This document shows positions 1 to 5,420 of a stretch of DNA of 5,983 nucleotides, piece by piece (within the stretch, counting starts at the first letter, position 1; every line of letters starts with the position of its first letter). A program made the translations under genes and the position numbers. Below the pieces are notes generated by a model. That model saw only the letters and a list, made by a program, of their open reading frames with translations, was not told the origin of the DNA and did no database searches. Source of the DNA: Bordetella parapertussis (lineage in GTDB: Bacteria > Pseudomonadota > Gammaproteobacteria > Burkholderiales > Burkholderiaceae_D); NCBI GenBank assembly GCA_945883145.1, contig CAMCXB010000098.1, positions 1 to 5,983 on the forward strand, in the 5' to 3' direction.

Positions 1-336
1 AACGGCAGTGATTTGCGACAGCGCAGTAGAAATATTAACTTTAGGATGAAAAAACACTTTCACCACAGACAAGCTAGCCATCGATTGCGACTCTAAGTGC
101 TCGATATCATTAACCGTGGTCGTCAGTGCTTTTTCATAAGGACTGACGATGCGCTCTCGCATATCTTTAGGCGGCAGGCCACTGTAAGACCACACAACAC
201 TGACGACCGGTATTTTTATATCAGGCAGTATATCGGTGGGTGTAGAGCGCAAGGCGAACGGCGTTGCTAATAAAATCAATAGCGCCATCACCATGTAGGT
301 ATACGGACGGCGCAGTGCAACGTCAACGAGCCACAT
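1..336 (-). CDS. RND efflux transporter (AcrB/MexB-like), N-terminal 112 codons, cut by left edge
   Basis: Read on the minus strand from the ATG at 336-334, this is an open frame to the window edge. It begins MWLVDVALRRPYTYMVMALL, followed by a short hydrophobic helix (about residues 14-29) and then the sequence TPTDILPDIKIPVVSVVWSY. The pattern of a cytoplasmic stub, TM1, 'P..I.P.i..P.V.V...Y.G' and then a porter subdomain with 'V..PiE..l..v' is characteristic of resistance-nodulation-division pumps of the hydrophobe/amphiphile type. These proton-driven inner-membrane trimers export drugs or lipids with a periplasmic adaptor and an outer-membrane channel. Full members are about 1000-1050 residues, so roughly nine tenths lies outside the window. 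No strong Shine-Dalgarno precedes the ATG, but it matches the usual family N-terminus. The gene is transcribed away from the nosR-like gene. The adaptor gene is not in view and the substrate cannot be told from this fragment. Confidence 0.9.
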   Translation of the reverse strand, partial: MWLVDVALRRPYTYMVMALLILLATPFALRSTPTDILPDIKIPVVSVVWSYSGLPPKDMRERIVSPYEKALTTTVNDIEHLESQSMASLSVVKVFFHPKVNISTALSQITAV

Positions 337-462
337 AAGATTGTTTGTCCGGCAGAATATTAGGTCAAATCAGCTTGAACTAAAGATTGATATGGATTTT
401 CAAAGACTGTGATTATTGCATGAGCGCATGACAGAGTGATTTCGCTATGTGCAAACTAGGAC

Positions 463-512
463 TTGAAAAAAATGAAGCCAGCATGAAAAACATTTTCATT
501 ATGAAATCATTT
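463..512 (+). promoter_or_regulatory. Candidate FNR/DNR-type activated promoter for the nosR-like gene
   Basis: The dyad TTGAA-AAAA-ATGAA at 463-476 matches 8 of the 10 conserved bases of the FNR/DNR consensus TTGAT-N4-ATCAA. A -10-like hexamer TATGAA lies at 500-505, implying transcription start near 512. This puts the box centre (469.5) at about -42, the classical class II FNR position, and no good -35 is needed. nosR genes are commonly controlled by FNR-family regulators, so the context fits. Weak points are two mismatches, an AT-rich background, and an implied 5' leader of about 250 bases. Confidence 0.35.
483..510. repeat. Overlapping ATGAAA/TTTCAT palindromes
   Basis: Three overlapping inverted repeats share one short stretch. 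ATGAAAA (483-489) pairs with TTTTCAT (493-499), TTTCAT (494-499) with ATGAAA (501-506), and ATGA (501-504) with TCAT (507-510). They overlap the proposed -10 hexamer, so they could be a repressor operator. The sequence is AT-rich and this could also be chance. Confidence 0.4.
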
Positions 513-764
513 TTAAATTGACGGCACTTTGTATAGGCAATCAGTTCAACAAGCGTGATTATTTACTAAGCAAATATAAGTTAAAGAGAGTTTTTTTATT
601 CCGTATTGCAGCAATGGTATTTTCATTATTCAGCAAGGTATTTCGTTAGCAATAGGGGAGATATGTTGCATTGCGCTTAGATTCATTTAATTTCAGCATT
701 ACATCTGTTGCGCATTGCCGATAACATAAGCACTTACATTGAATTGCTGACAGATTGCTGAATA

Positions 765-2915
765 GTGAAAAAAATCGTTTTAAAGAATTTATTTAGTCTA
801 TTGATGGCTGTAGTTGGGCTGCTGTGGTTGCAACATTCAAGTGCGAGCACATTAAAAAAATCCGATATAGAGCAGATATTTTCACATCAATACACAGTTG
901 GTGAATTAAATCCGAATGTGCCGGTCTGGCCTTTATTTTTGAAATCAGCTACAGACGCGAATATAAAACCGACTTTATTTGGTTATGCCTTTGAGTCGGT
1001 GGATTTTGAACCAGTACGTGGCTATGGTGGCAAGCCGATTAATATTTTGGTGGCGATTGATACGCAAGGCAATTTTCTTGAGTCGAAATTAATCAGTCAC
1101 AGAGAGCCTTTATTTCGCTCTGAAGTAGGGATAGCTAAACTGACGGATTTTGCAGCGCAATACAAAGGGCTATCAATCCATCACGACATCCAACTCTACG
1201 ACCATAAAGCAAAAACTAGTCGTGATGATAAGAACGCAGCATTACATGGTGTGCAAGCTGGGACTGTTACAGTTAAAGCCATCGATCGTACGATTTTGCA
1301 GTCCGCTACTTCAGTTGCACTTGCTCATCAAGAGGCAGCAAAGACAGGCAATATCGTCGGTGCTGGGAATGCGATAGCGCTCTCTAAGGGGCAGTTAAAT
1401 GAAACACAGATCAGACCTTTACATCCGGCAGAATTGGAATGGCGAGGTATGGTGCAAACCTCGCAGATTACTCGCGGAGAAATTGAAAAAGCATTCATAG
1501 GCACACGTGCTGTTGGTGCTGATAAATTAGCTTTGAAATCACCGGCTGAAATCGCATTACAGTTTCATGTGGCGTTGGTGAGTTTGCCAGCAATAGGTCG
1601 CAATATTCTCGATGACGAAGGTTGGCGTTTAGTCGCTGCGAATCGACGTGATAGTCATGCATTAATGGTCATAGAATCTGGACCGTTAGCAAAAATGATG
1701 TATGAGAGTCAGCGCATTGTGGATGATGTGCCTTTTGTTTTAAAGCAGAACGGTAAGACGATAGGTTTACGTTCAATTGCCTATGACAAAGGGGTGAAAG
1801 TGCCGGGTTATCCGACGCAAACACGAGCGCATTTTTTAATCATTGACACAGCAACACCGCTTGATCCAACCCAGCCATTTAATCTCACCTTTCAATTAGG
1901 CCGCCGCTTTGGGTCTTTTCCTAATCAAAAAGCTTATGTGGAATTTCCACTGCCTTATTACTTTCACGGTTGGCGACAAGTGGTATCGAATTATCTTGAT
2001 GCAGATTGGGTAGGTAGTTGGATTAAGCGTAGTGGAGAGATCGCTACTTTATTAATTGCATTAACTTTACTCAGCATTGCTTTAATACGTCAGCATAAAT
2101 TAACAGCTACGACTAAACGTTTAGCGCAATTTAGGGTGGGATTTTTATTATTCACCTTAATTGGAATAGGTTGGGTTTTTCAAGGACAGTTAAGTATTGT
2201 CAATATTACGGCAGCAATAGATTCAATTGCATCTGGTAATGATTTAAGTTTTTTTCTGACCGATCCTATTACGGTGATCCTTTGGATTTTTGTAGGGTTT
2301 ACTTTATTTATATGGGGACGTGGCACATTTTGTGGTTGGTTATGTCCGTTTGGCGCATTTCAAGAATTAGTGAGTAAGTCTATGCGCTTCATAGGTTTAC
2401 GCCATAAGCGCTTACGACCTAGCATTGATCGCAAACTGAAATGGATTAAATATATTTTGCTCGTGAGTTTATTGAGCATGCTGTTTATCTCGCCTTCAAC
2501 CACTGAAATTGGCGTAGAAGTGGAGCCATTTAAAACAGCGATTAGTTTATATTTTGTGCGTGACTGGCCGTATGTGTTATGGGCGGTGACTTGTTTAAGT
2601 TTAAGCGTGGTGGTGTATCGCGGTTATTGTCGTTATATCTGTCCACTCGGTGCTGCATTAGCTGTATTTAATCCATTAAGAAAATGGGGTTGGATTGCAC
2701 GTCGCGCTGAATGTGGAACGCCCTGTCAGACTTGTCGTAGTCGGTGTGATTATCAAGCGATCGATCAAGCCGGTAAGATCTCTTATAGCGAATGTTTTCA
2801 ATGTATGGATTGTGTTGCGATTTATCAGGATAAAAAGCAATGTCTGCCATTAGTTAAAGAAATTAAGCGCCAACATATTGTGATTCAAATTCATGCAGTG
2901 ACGGGTAATTTATAA
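765..2915 (+). CDS. nosR: NosR/NirI-family membrane flavo-iron-sulfur protein
   Basis: The 716-residue product has the normal NosR length and layout. A signal/anchor helix (about 5-27) precedes a periplasmic FMN-binding domain (about 70-186, with RGYGGKPINILVAID and a candidate flavin-bearing Thr167) and a further periplasmic segment (about 190-415). Five hydrophobic helices follow, near 425-441, 457-474, 502-518, 560-577 and 601-617. CxxxCP motifs are at C523-P528 and C622-P627. A C-terminal ferredoxin module carries C650, C654, C657, C661 and then C677, C680, C683, C693, enough for two [4Fe-4S] clusters. NosR proteins support nitrous oxide reductase by moving electrons from the quinol pool to the periplasm. 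The start is GTG: an in-frame TGA at 759-761 rules out anything further upstream, and the next ATG (804) would remove the basic N-terminus. No clear Shine-Dalgarno is present. No nosZ, nosD, nosF, nosY or nosL follows, so the physiological partner is uncertain; a NirI-like or stand-alone role is possible. Confidence 0.88.
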   Translation: MKKIVLKNLFSLLMAVVGLLWLQHSSASTLKKSDIEQIFSHQYTVGELNPNVPVWPLFLKSATDANIKPTLFGYAFESVDFEPVRGYGGKPINILVAIDTQGNFLESKLISHREPLFRSEVGIAKLTDFAAQYKGLSIHHDIQLYDHKAKTSRDDKNAALHGVQAGTVTVKAIDRTILQSATSVALAHQEAAKTGNIVGAGNAIALSKGQLNETQIRPLHPAELEWRGMVQTSQITRGEIEKAFIGTRAVGADKLALKSPAEIALQFHVALVSLPAIGRNILDDEGWRLVAANRRDSHALMVIESGPLAKMMYESQRIVDDVPFVLKQNGKTIGLRSIAYDKGVKVPGYPTQTRAHFLIIDTATPLDPTQPFNLTFQLGRRFGSFPNQKAYVEFPLPYYFHGWRQVVSNYLDADWVGSWIKRSGEIATLLIALTLLSIALIRQHKLTATTKRLAQFRVGFLLFTLIGIGWVFQGQLSIVNITAAIDSIASGNDLSFFLTDPITVILWIFVGFTLFIWGRGTFCGWLCPFGAFQELVSKSMRFIGLRHKRLRPSIDRKLKWIKYILLVSLLSMLFISPSTTEIGVEVEPFKTAISLYFVRDWPYVLWAVTCLSLSVVVYRGYCRYICPLGAALAVFNPLRKWGWIARRAECGTPCQTCRSRCDYQAIDQAGKISYSECFQCMDCVAIYQDKKQCLPLVKEIKRQHIVIQIHAVTGNL

Positions 2916-2924
2916 AACGAATAG

Positions 2925-2940
2925 ACTAGCTCTAGCTAGT
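2925..2940 (+). repeat. Small perfect inverted repeat between nosR-like gene and the next gene
   Basis: ACTAGCT (2925-2931) and AGCTAGT (2934-2940) are exact inverted arms separated by CT. In RNA they could form a six-base-pair stem with a TCTA loop, starting ten bases after the nosR-like stop. No T-run follows, so it is not an intrinsic terminator. It may be a processing or stabilising hairpin, or an operator. Confidence 0.4.
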
Positions 2941-2954
2941 TCATGTCAACTGAT

Positions 2955-2960
2955 AGGGTG
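2955..2960 (+). promoter_or_regulatory. Ribosome binding site for the exported small protein
   Basis: AGGGTG lies four bases before the ATG at 2965 (six bases counting from AGGG). This supports that start codon and cotranslation from the nosR-like transcript. Confidence 0.55.
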
Positions 2961-2964
2961 CATT

Positions 2965-3354
2965 ATGAAAAAACTTTTGCTAGCCGTGATCATGTTGTTT
3001 TCAAGTTCTGCTTATGCTGAGTGGAAGCTGATTGATTTTAATGATGAGGCTGCTTTTTATTTAGAAGATTTTTTCGCAACAGGTGGTAGTCCACTTATTT
3101 GGCAGTTGATCGATTACAAAAATCCAAATAAATTTGGCAATCTCTCTGCAAAAATTTTATGGGAAATGGATTGTGGTAAGCGTGTAATGAGACGTTTGAT
3201 GTTTAGTTCACATCCTCACAGAATGGGTATAGGCGAGGCGACCGTGATGGATAAAGAGGCGACTGAGTGGGAAAAGCCAACGGTGGACTCTCCACAAGAA
3301 TCGATTTTTATTCTTGCTTGCCGCATTGATCCTAATGCTGGTCCAAAAACATAA
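2965..3354 (+). CDS. Small exported protein, surface-adhesin E (CNP1/SurE-adhesin)-like
   Basis: The 129-residue product opens with a classical signal peptide: MKK, a hydrophobic core to about residue 13, and probable cleavage after AYA at residue 18. The mature part starts EWKLIDFNDEAAFYLEDFFA and continues with IWQLIDYKNP, AKILWEMDCGKR, GIGEATVM and a final FILACR. This order (a 'W..i......yy.d' opening, 'W.liDyk', 'k...e.dC', 'G......' and a C-terminal Cys) resembles the surface-adhesin protein E domain, recognised from memory without a profile search. Cys70 and Cys119 could form a disulfide. Despite the family name, most such proteins have no proven adhesive role. The gene starts 49 bases after the nosR-like stop with no terminator between, and a terminator follows it, so the two probably share a transcript. 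A functional link to NosR is not evident; it may be a passenger. Confidence 0.7.
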   Translation: MKKLLLAVIMLFSSSAYAEWKLIDFNDEAAFYLEDFFATGGSPLIWQLIDYKNPNKFGNLSAKILWEMDCGKRVMRRLMFSSHPHRMGIGEATVMDKEATEWEKPTVDSPQESIFILACRIDPNAGPKT

Positions 3355-3494
3355 AGAAGACCCTATTAAAACTTAATCAAGGCTGAATTAATACTTAACT
3401 GAGATTGGAGTACGACTCAAAATGTGTACTTAATTATATAGGCCGATGTTGTTAACTAAATTATATGTTTCATTTAACTAGCCTGAATTTTTTT

Positions 3495-3524
3495 AATGCC
3501 CACGAAATAAGTGGGCATTTTTTT
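3495..3524 (+). terminator. Rho-independent terminator
   Basis: AATGCCCAC (3495-3503) pairs exactly with GTGGGCATT (3511-3519) around the seven-base loop GAAATAA, and seven consecutive T run from 3518 to 3524. It ends rightward transcription of the nosR-like/adhesin-like unit, 140 bases after the second stop codon. It also isolates the downstream operon. The left flank is T-rich on the plus strand, hence A-rich on the minus strand, so leftward activity is not expected. Confidence 0.9.
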
Positions 3525-3549
3525 CATTAAGACGGATAGAATGCGTGCT

Positions 3550-3574
3550 TTGCTTTAAAGCAATTGATTCAATT
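3550..3574. promoter_or_regulatory. Two adjoining perfect palindromes upstream of the channel operon
   Basis: TTGCTTTAAAGCAA (3550-3563) is a perfect 14-base palindrome. It overlaps by two bases a second one, AATTGA-T-TCAATT (3562-3574). Together they fill the space just before the ribosome binding site, in the only promoter-sized gap after the terminator. They are a candidate operator for the four-gene operon. I could not assign a convincing -35/-10 pair: TAGAAT at 3537-3542 is a reasonable -10 but has no -35. The regulator is unknown. Confidence 0.4.
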
Positions 3575-3582
3575 CGCGGTGT

Positions 3583-3588
3583 GAGGAG
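3583..3588 (+). promoter_or_regulatory. Strong ribosome binding site deciding a TTG start
   Basis: GAGGAG lies nine bases before the TTG at 3598. It is a good Shine-Dalgarno match and selects this rare start. The only other nearby in-frame start, ATG at 3541, meets a TAA after five codons. Confidence 0.7.
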
Positions 3589-3597
3589 TACATTCTT

Positions 3598-4275
3598 TTG
3601 AAAATAAAGTTTCCGCAGTTATTACTAAGCGGTTCACATAAAAAGATAGAGCCCATATTTTTTGAGTGGTTCACTTTAGTTGGTTTGTTTGTGTTTGCAG
3701 CTTGGTTGCTCGGCATACGCGGTGTGTGGCGTCTATTGCTGCAATCGGATCCGACTGGTATCACCATGGTGATCTTGTTGATTTTTGTGATTGCCACGAT
3801 CTGGTGTGGTAACCGTAGTCGCACATTACATTTGCAACGTCAGATGATGGAGCAAGCGATTGCCAATCCAAATGATCCTAAGTCGGCTGACAGTTGGGCG
3901 GCTGAATACTGGGATGGCTTACGTGCTAATCCGGTTGATGGATCGGCGCCTATGGATGTGTTGTCAGAAAAAACCCATGGTGCTCACGGCACCGCATGGT
4001 GGGTGAATGGTTTGCAATTAAAACTAGGTCTCTTAGGTAAAGTCATAGGCTTTTCTATGCTGGCTATGCAAATCGGTCATATGCAAAGTTTTGATCAGTC
4101 GCAAGCACAAGAAATGTTGCGTGATTTGACTTCTGGTCTTGGTGTGGCCTTGCTCACCACCATGGTGGGATTAGTCGCCAATATCTTATTAGGTTTGCAG
4201 TTAACCCGTCTGGATCGCTTTGCCGATGAATTTCTCGCGCAGGCGCAAAGCCATGGTTTGTGGATCAAGGGTTAA
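3598..4275 (+). CDS. MotA/TolQ/ExbB-family proton channel subunit, four-helix type
   Basis: The 225-residue protein starts at TTG behind a strong ribosome binding site. Four hydrophobic helices are visible at about 23-43, 53-70, 139-160 and 177-199. A polar segment of roughly 68 residues between the second and third is expected in the cytoplasm. The last two helices carry the family signature: GLLGKVIGFSML (144-155) and LGVALLTTMVGLVANI (181-196), matching the GLLGTV.G and AL.TT..GL..AI pattern of ExbB, TolQ and MotA. Such subunits form a ring around a dimer of the one-helix partner and use proton flow to do mechanical work; that partner is encoded next. The four-helix layout is more MotA-like, but the protein is shorter than MotA. 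Lys147 stands where ExbB and TolQ have a pore threonine, while Thr187-Thr188 are kept. It is not classical ExbB, TolQ or MotA, so I give no symbol. Confidence 0.82.
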   Translation: MKIKFPQLLLSGSHKKIEPIFFEWFTLVGLFVFAAWLLGIRGVWRLLLQSDPTGITMVILLIFVIATIWCGNRSRTLHLQRQMMEQAIANPNDPKSADSWAAEYWDGLRANPVDGSAPMDVLSEKTHGAHGTAWWVNGLQLKLGLLGKVIGFSMLAMQIGHMQSFDQSQAQEMLRDLTSGLGVALLTTMVGLVANILLGLQLTRLDRFADEFLAQAQSHGLWIKG

Positions 4276-4290
4276 GGGCGAGCGAGTGTT

Positions 4291-4920
4291 ATGAGAAAGC
4301 GTAAACGCTCAGGCGAGAGTGAAGTTGATCCTATGTATGACATGTTATTTAACATGTTAATTGCTTTCGTTTTTTGCTTCATCATCGCATTTTTATCGAT
4401 TAATCCTAAAGCGCAGAAGTCCGGTGATATACCAGCTAAAGCAGAATTTATTGTGACCTTGTCGTGGCCAGATAATGATCCCAATGATTTAGATCTATGG
4501 GCTCAAGGCCCTTCAGGTGAAGTGGTGTGGTTTCGTAATCGTGAAGCGGGCTTAATGTATTTGGATCGCGATGATAGAGGTAATGCGAACAACACCATTA
4601 TGGTCAATGGTAAAAAAATTATTAATCCATTGCGCCAAGAAGTGATAACCATACGTAGCATAATTCCCGGTGAATATGTCGCTAATGTTCATTACTACGA
4701 AACTAAAGATATTGATGCCAATGACCCTAAAGCAGGTCAGCCAGTAGAAGCAACACTGACCGTCATTAAGGTGAATCCTAAAGCTGAAATCGTATATTAC
4801 GGTCAAGCTACTTTAGAAGGCCGCGGTAAAGAAGCCACTATGCTCAGATTTTCTGTGACACCCGATGGTGGTGTCACGAATGTAAACACTATTCCCAAAT
4901 CTCTCGTGAACGCTATTTAA
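4291..4920 (+). CDS. ExbD/MotB-like one-helix subunit with a beta-rich, DUF2135-like periplasmic domain
   Basis: The 209-residue protein has a basic N-terminus (MRKRKR) and then one membrane helix (about 16-36) entered by DPMYDMLFNMLIAFVFCF. Asp17 sits where ExbD, TolR and MotB carry the essential proton-accepting aspartate, and Asn21 lies one turn further on. The remainder should be periplasmic. Residues 53-100 contain VTLSWPDNDPNDLDLWAQGP, then GEVVWF and LDRDDRGNANN, and 126-136 read PGEYVANVHYY. This acidic 'DLDL...P.G' and 'pGeY.v.v.yY' pattern resembles the YfaP-like DUF2135 beta-sandwich, perhaps metal-binding; a profile search would be needed. No OmpA-like peptidoglycan-binding domain is present, and the region does not look like the usual ExbD periplasmic domain. 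It starts 15 bases after the channel gene, with only a weak ribosome site, and should be its partner. Confidence 0.75.
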   Translation: MRKRKRSGESEVDPMYDMLFNMLIAFVFCFIIAFLSINPKAQKSGDIPAKAEFIVTLSWPDNDPNDLDLWAQGPSGEVVWFRNREAGLMYLDRDDRGNANNTIMVNGKKIINPLRQEVITIRSIIPGEYVANVHYYETKDIDANDPKAGQPVEATLTVIKVNPKAEIVYYGQATLEGRGKEATMLRFSVTPDGGVTNVNTIPKSLVNAI

Positions 4921-4921
4921 T

Positions 4922-5419
4922 ATGACGCTGACTCTGATTATTTCATTTGCACTCTTTGTATTTTTATTTGCACTAGCAATTGTTTTCTCTCGCTGGCCTG
5001 CTTGGTTGAAAGCGATTTTAACTGCGGGTGTGTGCGCATTTTATTTCTTTGGCTATCACTCCATTTACAGCTTATTAGGTATCCCTAGTTCGGATGCCTT
5101 ACCTGAGCGCTTTCTTTTAATCGCTGCGGTGGTTGATGAACCGACTCCTAAGCATGCAGGTGCGGTGTATATGTGGGTTACGCCGATTGGTGAGGGTAAA
5201 GATCAATTAGAACCTAGAGCTTATAAGTTACCTTATTCACGTCCTGTGCATGAAAGAATTATTGACGGTTTGAAAAAAGGTAAACAAGGTGTTAGTCAGA
5301 TGGGCACTGCAGAAGTGAAATCTGGTAATGGCACAGGTTCAAGCTGGATTAATCCTGGTAATGATGAACAGGAAATTAAGATTCAAGATTTACCAGCGCC
5401 ACAGGCACCGGAAAAATAA
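4922..5419 (+). CDS. Unknown two-helix membrane protein of the channel operon
   Basis: I do not recognise this 165-residue product. Two hydrophobic helices lie at about 3-22 and 30-51, joined by SRWPAWLK. The positive charges there suggest the short loop is cytoplasmic, with both ends periplasmic. The soluble part holds LPERFLLIAAVVDEP (60-74), AVYMWVTPIG (81-90) and PRAYKLPYSRPVHERI (98-113). It has the look of a folded, conserved domain, followed by a Gly/Ser-rich stretch (about 133-146) and a Pro-rich tail (158-163). The ATG begins one base after the previous stop, with no clear Shine-Dalgarno, so translation is probably coupled. Position and topology suggest an accessory component of the ExbB/ExbD-like complex; that is inference. 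Confidence 0.75.
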   Translation: MTLTLIISFALFVFLFALAIVFSRWPAWLKAILTAGVCAFYFFGYHSIYSLLGIPSSDALPERFLLIAAVVDEPTPKHAGAVYMWVTPIGEGKDQLEPRAYKLPYSRPVHERIIDGLKKGKQGVSQMGTAEVKSGNGTGSSWINPGNDEQEIKIQDLPAPQAPEK

Positions 5420-5420
5420 T

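Larger units (their letters stand above)
337..764. other. Divergent intergenic region, no gene seen
   Basis: These 428 bases separate the minus-strand RND gene from the plus-strand nosR-like gene and should hold both promoters. I found no convincing ORF or structural RNA. Visible elements are an FNR-like dyad at 463-476, overlapping ATGAAA palindromes at 483-510, a TATAAG hexamer at 575-580 without a usable -35, a small perfect dyad ATTGC-A-GCAAT at 604-614, and an 8-base direct repeat ATTGCTGA at 743-750 and 754-761 just before the nosR-like start. A good Shine-Dalgarno-like GGGGAG at 655-660 precedes only a five-codon frame (663-680) with two-base spacing, so it is probably not used. Confidence 0.7.

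Noticed and set aside
387..403. TTGAT at 387-391 as an FNR box
   Set aside because: Only the left half-site fits; the right half reads ATTTT instead of ATCAA.
575..580. TATAAG as the -10 of a nosR-like promoter
   Set aside because: It is a good -10 match, but no -35 is found at 16-18 bases and no activator box at the proper distance.
655..680. GGGGAG followed by a five-codon frame as a leader peptide
   Set aside because: The spacing of two bases to the ATG is too short and the five-residue product carries no attenuation signature.
1150..1377. Open frame of 75 codons inside the nosR-like gene
   Set aside because: It overlaps a strongly supported gene in another frame, its product shows no domain, and it has no ribosome site.
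2668..2850. Minus-strand frame opposite the nosR-like ferredoxin module
   Set aside because: It is antisense to conserved cysteine motifs and its product has no recognisable features.
3355..3494. Small RNA ending at the 3495-3524 terminator
   Set aside because: The 140-base spacer is long and AT-rich with repeated ACTTAA, but no -35/-10 pair with acceptable spacing or structured body was found.
3555..3824. Minus-strand frame of 89 codons over the start of the channel gene
   Set aside because: The plus strand encodes a clear membrane protein with a strong ribosome site here; the minus frame is a shadow.
4272..4806. Two minus-strand frames (4272-4484 and 4552-4806) opposite the ExbD-like gene
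   Set aside because: Both are antisense to a well-supported operon gene and show no protein features.
3598..4920. Zorya (ZorAB) defence motor, flagellar MotAB, or TolQR
   Set aside because: The channel protein lacks ZorA's long cytoplasmic tail, the partner lacks an OmpA-like peptidoglycan-binding domain, and no zorC/zorD/zorE, tolA/tolB/pal or tonB genes are visible.
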